Positions 26,420 to 36,442 of a DNA stretch of 64,000 bases are shown in pieces (positions within the stretch are counted from its first letter, which is position 1; every line of letters begins with the position of its first letter). The stretch comes from Stenotrophomonas sp. 364. GTDB taxonomy: Bacteria; Pseudomonadota; Gammaproteobacteria; Xanthomonadales; Xanthomonadaceae. The DNA lies in NCBI RefSeq assembly GCF_009832905.1, contig NZ_CP047135.1, positions 3,636,001-3,700,000 on the forward strand, given 5' to 3'. A program made the position numbers and the translations under genes. The notes beneath the pieces were generated by a model. It saw nothing but the letters and a program-made list of their open reading frames with translations, made no database searches and was not told the DNA's origin.

Positions 26420-27283
26420 TCAGTCTGGCTCGCACAGCAGCCGGGCGCCGCCGGCGTATTTGGCACGGTACATCGCCGAGTCCGCGCGGCGGTAGACCTC
26501 GCGCAGGTCTTCGCCCGGTCGATAGGCCGCGCCGCCGGCACTGGCCTTGAGCGGGGTCTGCTCACCGCCCTCGGCGGCCAGCGACGCCAGCCAGTGGCGC
26601 AGCCGCACGCAGGCCACCGCATGGCTGGCATGCACGCCCAGCACGAACTCATCCCCGCCCCAACGCCCGATCCAGTCGCCGGGCTGCAGCCACTGCCGCG
26701 CCGACTCCACCAGCCGGACCAGCACCTGATCGCCGGCCAGGTGGCCGTACGCGTCATTGATCGGCTTCAGGTTGTCCAGGTCCACCACGAACAGGCTCAA
26801 CGGCTGCCGCCGCGACTGTGCCAGCCGCGCCGAGTCGGCCAGGGCCTGCTCGCAGCCGCGGCGGTTGAGTGCCTGGGTGAGCGGATCGAGCAGCACGCTG
26901 CGGCGCAGGTCGCGCAGGCCGGCATCGACGCCGTGCAGGTTGCGGTTGATGCTGCGCAACAGCCGCCCGATCTCGTCATGGCCGAGGTCGGGCAGGTGCG
27001 GCAGGCGCTGTTCGTCGTAGTAGGCCTCCAACGCATCGGCGGCCTGGCGCAGCGGCGCCATCAGCCGGTACAGCGCCATCATCGCCATCGCGGTGCCCAC
27101 CAGGGTGGCGCCCAGCACCACGCCCACCACGGTCCACATCGTGTCGCGCTGGTAGTGGCCGCTTATCGCCATCCACCCCAGCAGTACCAGCAGCGGCACG
27201 TGCACGCCGATGAACACCACGGTCATCAGCTTGGCGCTGAACGACCGGGGAAACGCGCGGGCCAGGCCGCGGTACAGACGCAT
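26420..27283 (-). CDS. Membrane diguanylate cyclase (GGDEF)
   Basis: A 287-residue protein with two membrane segments (about 20-40 and 50-72), a HAMP-like linker (to about 125) and a GGDEF domain. The active site GGDEF (209-213) is intact, so c-di-GMP synthesis is likely. The inhibitory I-site position five residues upstream reads Q-P-G-D rather than R-x-x-D, so product inhibition may be weak. The periplasmic loop between the membrane segments is only a few residues, so it cannot hold a sensor domain. Confidence 0.9.
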   Translation of the reverse strand: MRLYRGLARAFPRSFSAKLMTVVFIGVHVPLLVLLGWMAISGHYQRDTMWTVVGVVLGATLVGTAMAMMALYRLMAPLRQAADALEAYYDEQRLPHLPDLGHDEIGRLLRSINRNLHGVDAGLRDLRRSVLLDPLTQALNRRGCEQALADSARLAQSRRQPLSLFVVDLDNLKPINDAYGHLAGDQVLVRLVESARQWLQPGDWIGRWGGDEFVLGVHASHAVACVRLRHWLASLAAEGGEQTPLKASAGGAAYRPGEDLREVYRRADSAMYRAKYAGGARLLCEPD

Positions 27284-27351
27284 GGCAGGCCCTCTCTGAC
27301 AGCCTGCCCGCAGTGTGGACCAGCTCCCTCAGCGGGAACTGGACCGGTGTC

Positions 27352-28113
27352 TCAAACCTTGTAGCCGGAGTGGATCGAAACGATGCCGCCGGTCAGGTTC
27401 TTGTAATGGCAGCGCGCAAAGCCCGCCTCGCCCATCATGGTCTTGAGCTGTTCCTGCGGCGGGTGCTTGCGGATGCTCTCGGCCAGGTACTGGTAGCTGT
27501 CGCCGTCACGCGCGAACAGCTGCCCCAGCTTGGGCAGGATCTTGAACGAGTGGAAGTCGTAGATCGGCTTGAACCAGTCCGCGGTGACTTCGGAGAACTC
27601 CAGCACGCGCGCCTGGCCGCCCACCTTGAGCACGCGGTACATCTCGCGCAGGCCGGCGTCCTTGTCGGTTACGTTGCGCAGGCCGAAGGCGATGGTCACC
27701 AAGTCGAAGCTGGCGTCCGGGAACGGCAGCGCCTCGGCGTTGCACTGCACGTACTCCAGGCCCTTGACCAGGCCACGGTTCATCAGCCGGTCGCGTCCCA
27801 CCGACAGCATGCCGGCGTTGATGTCGCCCAGCACCACCTCGCCTTCGTCACCCACCCGCTCCTTGATCAGCGCGGCGATGTCACCGGTGCCGCCAGCCAG
27901 GTCGAGCACGCGGTCGCCCGGCTTCACCTGCGCGGTGGCCACGTAGTAGCGCTTCCAGGCCCGGTGGATGCCGAGGCTCATCAGGTCGTTCATCAGGTCG
28001 TAGCTGCGCGCGACCGAGGTGAACACTTCGCCCACCAGCTTCTGCTTGTCCTTGGCTGCGACATCGCGGAAGCCGAAATGGGTGGTGCCAGTCTTGTAGG
28101 GGGATTCGCTCAT
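27352..28113 (-). CDS. ubiE: Ubiquinone/menaquinone methyltransferase UbiE
   Basis: A 253-residue class I SAM methyltransferase that C-methylates the demethylmenaquinone and ubiquinone intermediates. Motif I DLAGGTGDIA, the FxSVARSYDLMNDLMSLGIHR signature and FGLRNVTDK are all present, and it ends in the typical IVSIHSGYKV. The start at 28113 gives the normal length; the frame stays open much further upstream, but that part has no similarity to the family and runs under the divergent deaminase gene. Confidence 0.96.
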   Translation of the reverse strand: MSESPYKTGTTHFGFRDVAAKDKQKLVGEVFTSVARSYDLMNDLMSLGIHRAWKRYYVATAQVKPGDRVLDLAGGTGDIAALIKERVGDEGEVVLGDINAGMLSVGRDRLMNRGLVKGLEYVQCNAEALPFPDASFDLVTIAFGLRNVTDKDAGLREMYRVLKVGGQARVLEFSEVTADWFKPIYDFHSFKILPKLGQLFARDGDSYQYLAESIRKHPPQEQLKTMMGEAGFARCHYKNLTGGIVSIHSGYKV

Positions 28114-28248
28114 GGCTGGATTATCGCACCGCTCGGCGCGCTGCGGCACCCGCCCCCTGCGACCGGGCGCCGCAGGGGGGCCGCGCCAGCCGGTGCCGAA
28201 GCCGCTGGCGGCCACTATCATGGCGGTCCAGATGCTTACGGACCGCCC

Positions 28249-28701
28249 ATGATCACCACCCCCGACTACGCCGCCCTGCTTGAAACCGCCATCGCCGAGG
28301 CCCGCCAGGGCCTGGCCGAAGGCGGCATCCCGATCGGCGCTGCCCTGTACCACAACGACGGCCGCCTGCTGGGCTGCGGCCACAACCGCCGCGTGCAGGA
28401 AGGCGACCCGTCGGTACACGGGGAAACCGATGCGTTCCGCAAGGCCGGCCGCCAGCGCCGCTACCAGGACACCATCATGGTCACCAGGCTGGCCCCGTGC
28501 TGGTACTGCAGCGGGCTGGTGCGCCAGTTCAACATCGGCACCGTGGTGGTGGGCGAGTCGGTCACCTTCCAGGGCGGCATCGAGTGGCTGCGCGAGAACG
28601 GGGTCAAGGTGATCGACATGCAGAGCCAGGCCTGCATCGATCTGCTGGGCGGCTTCATCTCGGCCCATCCAGAGGTCTGGAACGAAGACATCGGCGAGTA
28701 A
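28249..28701 (+). CDS. Cytosine deaminase, yeast (Fcy1) type
   Basis: A 150-residue zinc-dependent deaminase. The ligands are visible: H57-G-E59 (HGETDAF) and P-C84-W-Y-C87. The C-terminus PEVWNEDIGE and the TVVVGESVTFQGG segment resemble the fungal cytosine deaminase Fcy1 rather than tRNA-adenosine deaminase TadA or CDA-type cytidine deaminase. The expected reaction is cytosine (or a related pyrimidine or aminoazine) to the keto form. It is divergent from ubiE and stands alone. Confidence 0.85.
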   Translation: MITTPDYAALLETAIAEARQGLAEGGIPIGAALYHNDGRLLGCGHNRRVQEGDPSVHGETDAFRKAGRQRRYQDTIMVTRLAPCWYCSGLVRQFNIGTVVVGESVTFQGGIEWLRENGVKVIDMQSQACIDLLGGFISAHPEVWNEDIGE

Positions 28702-28957
28702 TCGACGGGTGTCGCGCCGTGGGTTGGCCCCTTCCACTGGGCCTGCAGCGTGCGCGGCACCCGGTCGCAGCACGTGCGGTTCTGAACGCTTCAGTTCCGG
28801 CGCGCCGGGTGAACACGCTGTGCCAGCAGCGTATGCGCGTCTTCATGCACCGCAGTGTCCACACCTGCGGCACCGCGCCACGACGCCGCACTAACAAACC
28901 GTGCACGGCGACCGCCTATGGTGGATGCACAGGGGGCAGCAGCGTCGAGGAGACGTC

Positions 28958-29248
28958 ATGAATGCCCGAATACGCCGCACCGCCGCCATGGATCCCGCGC
29001 TGGCCACTGCCTGGGAACAACTGCAGGTGCATTACGCCGCCTACCAGAACACCGCGCCGTTCTGGACCGCCTACCAGGCCATCCAGGACGCACTGACCCA
29101 CGCCCATCCACATCGGCGCATCGACGTCTGCAACCAGCTGGCCACGTTGGCCGAGCAGCTGGGCGTGGTCGATCATGCGCAATTGCTGGGCGACCGCTGC
29201 GCTGACAATGTCAGCCAGGGTCGCCACGCGGAGTCGACGCCACAATGA
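28958..29248 (+). CDS. Small hypothetical protein
   Basis: A 96-residue soluble protein with a strong Shine-Dalgarno (GAGGAGACGTC-ATG). It is helical and Tyr/Trp/Gln-rich in the middle (WEQLQVHYAAYQNTAPFWTAYQAI) and carries no membrane segment. I do not recognise a family. The stop overlaps by four bases the first possible ATG of the next gene. Confidence 0.65.
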   Translation: MNARIRRTAAMDPALATAWEQLQVHYAAYQNTAPFWTAYQAIQDALTHAHPHRRIDVCNQLATLAEQLGVVDHAQLLGDRCADNVSQGRHAESTPQ

Positions 29249-29310
29249 CATCGCATGCACTGCGCTTTACGCACTCTTGTAAAACTCCCTCCCTGCATAT
29301 CGATGCCACC

Positions 29311-29652
29311 ATGTCTTCCGCCCAGCTTTCCATCCCTGCCGTGATCGACGTAGACGCCGAAGTGGCGTACTGGCGCCAGCGCCACGCCGACGGCAACCTT
29401 GGCACGGGCACCGGGTCGTTCGGCCACTACGTGCCGTGGATCAAGTTCGCCTGCGATTCGCTCATCACCCAGCCGCGTGCGAGCGACGAGCAGCGCGATG
29501 AAGCGTTCCAGACCCAGTACGCGCTGCAGATCATGCCGCGCCTGAGCGAAGAACAGGCCCGCGCTTTCGTCGAATCCTGCTGGGAGCATGTGTACCTGAC
29601 CAGCCGCCACGACGTGGCCACGCGCCCACGCCTGGGTGCCGCACGCGCCTGA
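29311..29652 (+). CDS. Hypothetical protein, xanthomonad type
   Basis: A 113-residue protein starting MSSAQLSIPAVIDVDAEVAYWRQRH; an upstream ATG at 29245 in the same frame would add 22 residues and overlap the preceding stop (ATGA). It is rich in aromatic residues (YWRQRHADG, FGHYVPWIKFACD, CWEHVYL) and acidic, and looks like a conserved globular protein. I know no function. It lies between the 96-residue gene and the iron-permease-like gene on the same strand. Confidence 0.7.
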   Translation: MSSAQLSIPAVIDVDAEVAYWRQRHADGNLGTGTGSFGHYVPWIKFACDSLITQPRASDEQRDEAFQTQYALQIMPRLSEEQARAFVESCWEHVYLTSRHDVATRPRLGAARA

Positions 29653-29720
29653 GCACGCTGCACTGCGCGTACACGGCGCGGCGCCAATGATGGGGTACCG
29701 TCGCTACCCTGCCGTGCCGC

Positions 29721-30170
29721 ATGAGCCTTCGAAGTGTGTTCAACCTGGTCGCCAAAAAGGCGGCCTATGCAGCGGGAACGCCTTGGACGTTCCTTGCCGC
29801 CGTGTCCATCGTGGTGCTGTGGGCACTCAGCGGCCCCATCTTCAAATTCAACGATACGTGGCAGCTGGTGATCAACACCGGGACCACCATCATCACCTTC
29901 CTGATGGTGTTCCTGATCCAGCACAGCCAGAACGCCGACGCGGCGGCGGTGCAGATCAAGCTCGATGAGCTGATCCGGGCCACGGCCGAGGCCAACAACG
30001 AACTGCTCGACCTGGAAGAGCTCGATGAAGAGCGACTGGAAGAGATCCGCCGCGAATACGAGCGCATGGCACGCGAAGCCGGCGATGCGCTGGAACGTGC
30101 GCGCCGCTGCCATGGCGACGGGCGCAAGGACGACCAACCTCATGACCGGGCGGATGAACCGCGGTCATGA
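29721..30170 (+). CDS. Low-affinity iron permease family protein
   Basis: A 149-residue inner-membrane protein with two membrane segments (about 22-38 and 48-66), the family motif TPWTFLAAV...LWALSGPIFKFNDTWQLVINT and FLIQHSQNADAAA, then a charged helical C-terminus. Members are named after fungal Fet4-like permeases, but bacterial members are short and transport activity is unproven. It is the last plus-strand gene before a large SMAG array. Confidence 0.85.
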   Translation: MSLRSVFNLVAKKAAYAAGTPWTFLAAVSIVVLWALSGPIFKFNDTWQLVINTGTTIITFLMVFLIQHSQNADAAAVQIKLDELIRATAEANNELLDLEELDEERLEEIRREYERMAREAGDALERARRCHGDGRKDDQPHDRADEPRS

Positions 30171-30197
30171 GCGCATTGATGACCACGACGATGACCG

Positions 30198-30425
30198 GTA
30201 GAGCCGAATGGTAGAGCCGACTGTTAGTCGGCTGCCCTTACCGACCACCGGAAAGAAATCACGCCCGGTAGAGCCGACTGTTAGTCGGCTGCCCTTGCCG
30301 ACCACCGGAAAGAAATCACGCCCGGTAGAGCCGACTGTTAGTCGGCTGCCCTTGCCCGCCGCCGGAAAGCAGCCGACTAACAGTCGGCTCTACCGGTCGG
30401 CTGTATCTACCGGTCGGCTCTACGC
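30198..30425. repeat. SMAG array: three 57-bp direct units plus inverted copies
   Basis: GTAG-headed hairpins (GTAGAGCCGACT-GTT-AGTCGGC) start at 30211, 30268 and 30325, exactly 57 bases apart. The 34-base spacers are near-identical (CCGACCACCGGAAAGAAATC within each). An inverted copy lies at 30370-30393, and stem-only fragments (ACCGGTCGGCT) follow to 30425. A truncated head lies at 30198. The array fills the gap between convergent genes. Confidence 0.92.
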
Positions 30426-30440
30426 CTCGGGGCTACCGGC

Positions 30441-31832
30441 TCAGCCGCGCTCGTGCCAGCCGCCACCCAGCACCTTGTACAGCGCGACCTGGTTGGACTG
30501 CTGCGCCAGCTGCGTGCTGACCAGCGACTTGCGCGCGCTATAGGCCGTGCGCCGCGCATCCAGCAGGGTCACGAAGCTGTCCAGCCCCGCGTCATAACGG
30601 GCCTGCGACAACGTCTGCGCCTGCGTGGCCGCCGCCATCAGGGCCTGCTGCGAGGCCAGCTGCGCATCCAGGCTGTCGCTGAGGGCCAGTGCATCCGCCG
30701 CCTCGCGGAAGCCGGACTGGATGGCCTTCTCGTATTGCGCCAGCGCGATATCGCGGTTGGCGGTGGCCACGCCCAGGTTCGCGCGCAGCTTGCCGCCCTG
30801 GAAGATCGGCAGGTTCAGCGTGGGCACGAAGCTCCACGCACGGGTGCCGCTGTCGAACAGGTTGGACAGCTCCGACGACGCCGACCCGATGCTGCCGGTC
30901 AGGCTGATCGACGGGAAGAACGCCGCGCGTGCCGCCCCGATGTTGGCATTGGCCGACAGCAGCGTGTGCTCGGCGGCCATCACGTCGGGACGGCGCAGCA
31001 GCACCTCGCCGGGCACGCCGGCCGGCAGCGGCCGCACCGCCGCGACCTCGGTCACTTCAGTGGCCGGCAACAGGGTGTCATCGACCGGACCACCGGCCAG
31101 CAGCACCAGCGCGTTGCGGTCCTGCGCCACCTGCCCGGCAAAACGGGCCACGTCGGTGCGCGCGGTTTCCACCAGGGTGCGGGTCTGGCTGAGTTCCAGC
31201 GACGATGCGCCGCCGAGCTGGTGGCGCGCCTCGGCCAGCCGCAGCGAGTCTTCGTAGCTGGCCAGGGTGGCCTGGGCGATGCGCAGCTGTTCGTTGTCCG
31301 CGCCCAGGGTCAGCCAGGCATTGGCCACTTCGGCCACCAGGCTGAGCTGCGCGCTGCGGCGGTTGGCCGCTTCGCTGAAGTACTGCTGCAACGCCGCTTG
31401 GCTCAGGTTGCGGACGCGGCCGAACAGGTCCAGCTCGAACTCGACCACACCCAGGTTCGCGCTGAACTGCTCGGTCACCGGGGCATCGCCGCCGGTGCGG
31501 GTCATCTGGCCCTGTACGCCAAGGGCGGGCACGCGGTCGGCGCGCTGGATGCGGTACTGCGCCCGCGCCTTTTCGACGTTGAGCACGGCCACGCGGAGGT
31601 CGCGGTTGTTGTCCAGCGACTGGGCGATCACCGCCTGCAGGCGGGGGTCGACGAAGAACTCGCGCCAGCCGATGTCGGCCACCTCGACGGTGGCCGCGGA
31701 CGTGCCGCTGGTGCTGGCCGGCCACTGCGCCGGGATCGCCGGGGCGACCTCGGTGCTGGACGGCACCAGCGTGGCGCAGCCGGACAGCGCCGCGGCCACG
31801 GCGAGGGCCAGCAGGGAGGATGCCTTACTCAT
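30441..31832 (-). CDS. smeF: Outer-membrane efflux channel SmeF
   Basis: A 463-residue TolC/OprM-family lipoprotein (lipobox L-S-G-C) forming the outer-membrane exit of the SmeDEF pump. The family repeats are visible ([24 protein letters not shown], later [12 protein letters not shown] and [15 protein letters not shown]). The start at 31832 overlaps the smeE stop by eight bases (ATGAGTAA), so the genes are probably coupled. It is the third gene of the operon. Confidence 0.95.
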   Translation of the reverse strand: MSKASSLLALAVAAALSGCATLVPSSTEVAPAIPAQWPASTSGTSAATVEVADIGWREFFVDPRLQAVIAQSLDNNRDLRVAVLNVEKARAQYRIQRADRVPALGVQGQMTRTGGDAPVTEQFSANLGVVEFELDLFGRVRNLSQAALQQYFSEAANRRSAQLSLVAEVANAWLTLGADNEQLRIAQATLASYEDSLRLAEARHQLGGASSLELSQTRTLVETARTDVARFAGQVAQDRNALVLLAGGPVDDTLLPATEVTEVAAVRPLPAGVPGEVLLRRPDVMAAEHTLLSANANIGAARAAFFPSISLTGSIGSASSELSNLFDSGTRAWSFVPTLNLPIFQGGKLRANLGVATANRDIALAQYEKAIQSGFREAADALALSDSLDAQLASQQALMAAATQAQTLSQARYDAGLDSFVTLLDARRTAYSARKSLVSTQLAQQSNQVALYKVLGGGWHERG

Positions 31833-34800
31833 GATTGCCACCTTCCGGCGTATCGCCGTTGTGTTGCGTGCCGGCCTGCGGGGATGCCTCGGCCGCGCGC
31901 AGCTTGCGGTTGAACAGGCGCTGCACCACCACGAAGAACAGCGGGATGAAGAACACACCCAGCACGGTGCCCACCACCATGCCGCCGAGCACGCCGGTAC
32001 CGATCGCGCGCTGCGCGCCCGAACCGGCACCGGAGGCGATCGCCAGCGGCAACACGCCCAGGCCGAAGGCCAGCGAGGTCATGATGATCGGGCGCAGACG
32101 GTCGCGCACGGCATGCATGGTGGCCTCGATCAGGCCAGCGCCCTTTTCCAGGTTTTCCTTGGCGAACTCCACGATCAGGATCGCGTTCTTGCTGGTCAGA
32201 CCCACAGTGGTGAGCATGGCCACCTGGAAGTAGATGTCGCGTTCCATGCCGCGCATGGTGTTGGCCAGCACCGCGCCGAGGATGCCCAGCGGGGCCACCA
32301 GCAGCACCGAGGTCGGCACGCTCCAGCTTTCATACAACGCGGCCAGGCACAGGAACACGATCAGCAGCGACAGGGTGTACAGCAGCGGCGTCTGCGAACC
32401 GGCCTGGCGTTCCTGGTAGGACAACGCAGTCCATTCGATCTCGAAGCCCGGCGGCAGGTCCTTGGCGAGGCGCTCGATTTCCACCATGGCATCGCCCGAG
32501 GCCACGCCCGGGGCCGGTTCGCCCTGGATTTCCATGGCCGACACACCGTTGTAGCGCTCCAGGCGCGGCGAACCGTAGTCCCAGCGCTTGGAGGCGAAGG
32601 CACTGAACGGCACCATCTCGCCCTGGCTGTTCTTCACCGACCACACGTTGAAGTCGTCCGGGTTCATGCGGAAATCCGCATCGGACTGCACATACACGCG
32701 CTTGACCCGGCCACGGTCGATGAAGTCATCGATGTAGCTGCTGCCCCACGCGGTGGCGAGGGTGTTGTTGATCGAGGCCACCGACAGGCCCAGCGCATTG
32801 GCCTTCTCCACGTCCACGTCGATGCGCAGCTGCGGGGTGTCTTCCTGGCCGTTGGGACGCACGTTGGCCAGCAGCTTGCTGCCACCTGCGCCGCCCAACA
32901 GCTGGTTGCGTGCGTTGAGCAGTGCTTCGTGGCCCTGCCCGCTGGTGTCCTTCAGGAAGAAGGTGTAGCCCGAGCCGATGCCCAGCTCCGGCATGGCCGG
33001 CGGCGGGAAGGCAAAGATGAAGGCATCCTTGATCTGGCCCAGTGCGCCCATCGCACGGCCGGTGATCGGGCCCACGCCCTGGTCGGCGTCGCGCTCCTTC
33101 CAGTCCTTGAGCTTGATGAAGGACATGCCCGCGTTCTGTCCCATGCCGGCGAAGCTGAAGCCCTGCACCGAAAACACCGATTCGACCGCCTCGGTTTCAT
33201 TCTTCAGGAAGTGCTCTTCCAGCTGGTGCATCGCTTCCAGGGTACGTTCCTGGGTAGCGCCGACCGGGGTCTGCACCAGTGCCATCAGGATGCCCTGGTC
33301 TTCGTTGGGCAGGAACGAGCTGGGCAGGCGCATGAACAGCAGGCCCATCACCAATGCCAGCACCGCGAAGATCGACATGAAGCGCCACGGCCGGGCCAGG
33401 ATGCCCTTGACGCCGCGCTGGTAGGTTTCGCTGGAGCGGTCGAAGCCGCGGTTGAAGCCGCCGAAGAAGCGGCCCGACCAACCCTTGTGCGCCACGTGGT
33501 GCTCGCCCTTCTTCAGCGGCTTGAGCATGGTGGCGCACAGCGCCGGGGTGAGCACGATGGCCACCAGCACCGACAGCGCCATGGCCGACACGATGGTCGC
33601 CGAGAACTGCCGGTAGATGACGCCGGTGGCACCGCTCATGAAGGCCATCGGCACGAACACCGCCGACAGCACCAGGCCGATACCCACCAGCGCGCCGGTG
33701 ATCTGGCCCATCGACTTGCGGGTGGCCTCCAGCGGCGACAGGCCCTCTTCGGACATGATGCGTTCGACGTTCTCCACCACCACGATGGCGTCATCGACCA
33801 GCAGGCCGATCGCCAGCACCATGGCGAACATGGTCAGCATGTTGATCGAGAAGCCCAGCGCGGCCAGGATGCCGAACGTGCCCAGCAGCACCACCGGTAC
33901 CGCGATGGTGGGGATCAGGGTGGCGCGGAAGTTCTGCAGGAACAGGTACATCACCACGAACACCAGCACGATCGCTTCGATCAGGGTCTTGATGACGCCC
34001 TTGATCGAGACCTGCACGAACGGGGTGGTGTCATACGGCACCACCGATTCCAGCCCGGCCGGGAAGTTGGACTTCATGTCCTCCAGCGCGGCGCGCACGC
34101 CGTTGGCGGTGTCCAGCGCGTTGGCGCCGGTGGCCAGGGTGATGGCGATACCGGTGGACGGCTTGCCGTTGTAGCGGGTGACGAAGTCATAGCTTTCCGC
34201 GCCCAGTTCGACGCGGGCAACATCGCCCAAGCGCAGCTCGCTGCCGTCGGTGCCGCCGCGGACCAGGATGTTGCGGAACTGTTCGGGGGTCTGCAGGCGG
34301 TCCTGCGCGTTGATGGTGGCGTTGAGCTGCTGGCCCTTCACCGACGGCGCGCCGCCGAGCTGGCCGATGGCGACCTGCGCGTTCTGCGCGGTGATCGCCG
34401 CGGTCACTTCATCCACCGACAGCTTGTAGGTATGCAGCTTGTTGGGGTCCAGCCAGATGCGCATGGCGTACTTGCCACCGAACACCTGGATGTTGCCCAC
34501 GCCCGGCACGCGGCTGAGCGGGTCCACGACATTGGAGCCGACGTAGTCGGAGATGTCGTTGGCGTCCATGCTGCCGTCGTTGGACACGAAGCCGATCACC
34601 TGCAGGAAGCCGCTGCTCGACTTGGCCACGTTGATGCCCTGCCGCTGCACTTCCTGCGGCAGCAGCGGCATGGCCAGCTGCAGCTTGTTCTGCACCTGCA
34701 CCTGCGCGATGTCCGGGTTGGTCCCGCTCTCGAAGGTAAGGGTGATGGTGGCCTGGCCATTGGCCGAGCTGTTGGAGGAGAAGTAGATCAGGCCATCGAT

Positions 34801-35013
34801 GCCCTTCATGTTCTGCTCGATGATCTGGGTCACCGAGTCTTCCACCACCTTGGCCGACGCACCCGGGTAGGTGGCGCTGATTTCGACCGCGGGCGGGGCC
34901 ACTTCGGGGTACATCGACACGGGCAGCTTCACCACGGCCAGCGCACCGGCGAGCATGATGATGATCGCAATCACCCACGCGAAGATGGGGCGATCAATAA
35001 AATAACGAGCCAT
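31825..35013 (-). CDS. smeE: RND efflux transporter SmeE
   Basis: A roughly 1060-residue HAE1-family RND pump that exports drugs using the proton gradient. The proton-relay Asp407-Asp408 lie in [14 protein letters not shown] and the Lys partner in [14 protein letters not shown]; twelve membrane segments and two large periplasmic loops fit AcrB. In S. maltophilia SmeDEF expels quinolones, tetracyclines, chloramphenicol and macrolides among others (established for the family member). It follows smeD by 12 bases. Confidence 0.97.
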   Translation of the reverse strand: MARYFIDRPIFAWVIAIIIMLAGALAVVKLPVSMYPEVAPPAVEISATYPGASAKVVEDSVTQIIEQNMKGIDGLIYFSSNSSANGQATITLTFESGTNPDIAQVQVQNKLQLAMPLLPQEVQRQGINVAKSSSGFLQVIGFVSNDGSMDANDISDYVGSNVVDPLSRVPGVGNIQVFGGKYAMRIWLDPNKLHTYKLSVDEVTAAITAQNAQVAIGQLGGAPSVKGQQLNATINAQDRLQTPEQFRNILVRGGTDGSELRLGDVARVELGAESYDFVTRYNGKPSTGIAITLATGANALDTANGVRAALEDMKSNFPAGLESVVPYDTTPFVQVSIKGVIKTLIEAIVLVFVVMYLFLQNFRATLIPTIAVPVVLLGTFGILAALGFSINMLTMFAMVLAIGLLVDDAIVVVENVERIMSEEGLSPLEATRKSMGQITGALVGIGLVLSAVFVPMAFMSGATGVIYRQFSATIVSAMALSVLVAIVLTPALCATMLKPLKKGEHHVAHKGWSGRFFGGFNRGFDRSSETYQRGVKGILARPWRFMSIFAVLALVMGLLFMRLPSSFLPNEDQGILMALVQTPVGATQERTLEAMHQLEEHFLKNETEAVESVFSVQGFSFAGMGQNAGMSFIKLKDWKERDADQGVGPITGRAMGALGQIKDAFIFAFPPPAMPELGIGSGYTFFLKDTSGQGHEALLNARNQLLGGAGGSKLLANVRPNGQEDTPQLRIDVDVEKANALGLSVASINNTLATAWGSSYIDDFIDRGRVKRVYVQSDADFRMNPDDFNVWSVKNSQGEMVPFSAFASKRWDYGSPRLERYNGVSAMEIQGEPAPGVASGDAMVEIERLAKDLPPGFEIEWTALSYQERQAGSQTPLLYTLSLLIVFLCLAALYESWSVPTSVLLVAPLGILGAVLANTMRGMERDIYFQVAMLTTVGLTSKNAILIVEFAKENLEKGAGLIEATMHAVRDRLRPIIMTSLAFGLGVLPLAIASGAGSGAQRAIGTGVLGGMVVGTVLGVFFIPLFFVVVQRLFNRKLRAAEASPQAGTQHNGDTPEGGNHE

Positions 35014-35025
35014 TGGATTCTCCGC

Positions 35026-36210
35026 TTACTGCTTGTCGGCCGGCGCCGCCGGTGCTGCCGGCGTAGCCGGCTTGGCCGGCGCGGCGCCCATCTCGGTGGC
35101 CTGCACGGGCATGCCCGGCTGGATCTTCTGCAGGCCTTCGACGATGACCTTGTCGCCTGGCTTCAAGCCATCCTCGACCAGCCACTTGCTGCCAACCGCG
35201 CGGCTGACCTTGACCGGGCGCACTTCGACTTTGTTGTCCTTGCCGACCACCATGGCGGTGGTGTCGCCCTTGGGATCGCGGGCGATGCCCTGCATGGGCA
35301 CGAGGAGGCCGTTTTCGCGCACGCCGCTGCCGACCTGGGCGCGCACGTACATGCCGGGCATCAGCACCTGGTCGGGGTTGTCGACCTTGACCCGCAGTGC
35401 GTAGCTGCCGGTGGTGGGATCGACGCTGACTTCGGAAAACTCCAGCGTGCCCTTGTGGGCGAACTCGGTGCCGTCGTCGAGCAGGATGGTGACCGGCAGG
35501 GTCTGGTTGTCCTGCAGGCGGCCGCTGGCCAGTTCGCGGCGCATCTGCAGCAGTTCGCTGGCCGACTGGGTGAGGTCGACATAGATCGGGTCGAGCTGCT
35601 GCACGGTGGCGAGCGCGTCGGCCTGGCCGGCGCTGACCAGCGCGCCCTGGGTGACCGAGGACTTGCCGATGCGGCCGCTGATCGGTGCGGTAATGCGGGC
35701 GTAGCCCAGGGTGACGTTGGCGGCATCCAGCGCGGCCTTGGCGGCGCCGACATCGGCTTCAGCCTGTTTCTGCGCGGCCACGGCGTTTTCCAGGTCCTGC
35801 TTGCTGACCGCGTCGACCTTGGCCAGCTCGGTGATGCGCTTGGCGCTCAGGCGCGCGGCGTTGGCGGTGGCCTCGGCGCGGGCGAGCTGGGCGCGGGCGC
35901 TGTTGGCCTGGGCGCGGTAGCTGGCGTCGTCCACCTGGTACAGGGGCTGGCCGGCGGTGACCAGGCCGCCTTCGGTGAACAGGCGCTTGGCGACGATGCC
36001 GCTGACCTGGGGGCGTACTTCGGCGACCAGGAAGGCATTGGTGCGACCGGGCAGTTCGCGGGTAAGGCTGACCTGTTCGCCCTTGAGGGTGGCAACAGTG
36101 ACCTGGCCCGGGCCGCCTTGTGGCCCCTCCTGCTCACCGCCGCCACAGGCGGACACGGTCAAGGCGATCGCGAGGGACAGCGCGAGAAGACGGTACGGGG
36201 TTCGGGACAT
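35026..36210 (-). CDS. smeD: Periplasmic adaptor SmeD
   Basis: A 394-residue membrane fusion protein with lipobox V-S-A-C, a lipoyl domain (LPGRTNAFLVAEVRPQVSGIV...), an alpha-hairpin (about 95-165), and beta-barrel and membrane-proximal domains ending in a Pro/Ala-rich tail. It bridges SmeE and SmeF. It is the first gene of smeDEF, with the promoter and SmeT operator just upstream. Confidence 0.96.
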   Translation of the reverse strand: MSRTPYRLLALSLAIALTVSACGGGEQEGPQGGPGQVTVATLKGEQVSLTRELPGRTNAFLVAEVRPQVSGIVAKRLFTEGGLVTAGQPLYQVDDASYRAQANSARAQLARAEATANAARLSAKRITELAKVDAVSKQDLENAVAAQKQAEADVGAAKAALDAANVTLGYARITAPISGRIGKSSVTQGALVSAGQADALATVQQLDPIYVDLTQSASELLQMRRELASGRLQDNQTLPVTILLDDGTEFAHKGTLEFSEVSVDPTTGSYALRVKVDNPDQVLMPGMYVRAQVGSGVRENGLLVPMQGIARDPKGDTTAMVVGKDNKVEVRPVKVSRAVGSKWLVEDGLKPGDKVIVEGLQKIQPGMPVQATEMGAAPAKPATPAAPAAPADKQ

Positions 36211-36368
36211 GGTGGGGGCTCACAGGAAACGAAAAAGGGTCGCCTGCAGCACTACCCCGCCTTTAAAAGCGACGAATGACAGCCAACAGGTCGGCAAATA
36301 CGGCAAATCTGACGGTTTCGGCAGGGGCGCGGGTACGCGCGGTCCTCGCCGAGGATCAGTGGGACGGA

Positions 36369-36398
36369 AATATACATACATGCATGTTTGTTTGTAAA
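36369..36398. promoter_or_regulatory. smeDEF promoter overlapping the SmeT operator
   Basis: On the minus strand a -35 TTTACA (36398-36393) and -10 TATATT (36374-36369) are 18 bases apart. The spacer is the pseudopalindrome ACATACATGCATGTTTGT (36375-36392), centred on ACATGCATGT. SmeT is known to bind a pseudopalindrome covering the divergent promoters, so its binding here would block RNA polymerase directly. A plausible smeT -10, TACAAT, lies at 36403-36408 on the plus strand. Confidence 0.8.
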
Positions 36399-36442
36399 GC
36401 GGTACAATTCAGGTCGGTTTCATCCAGCAACTGCATAACGCA

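Noticed and set aside
28113..28773. N-terminal extension of UbiE by about 220 codons
   Set aside because: It lies antisense to the cytosine deaminase gene and has no similarity to UbiE; the normal family start is at 28113.
30198..30425. Regular 57-bp repeats as a CRISPR array
   Set aside because: The spacers are near-identical, the repeats are GTAG-headed SMAG hairpins and no cas gene is present.
31267..36279. A 1,670-codon open frame on the plus strand opposite smeDEF
   Set aside because: It is antisense to three certain genes and its His/Gln/Arg-rich translation has no recognisable domain; such mirror frames are expected in high-GC coding DNA.
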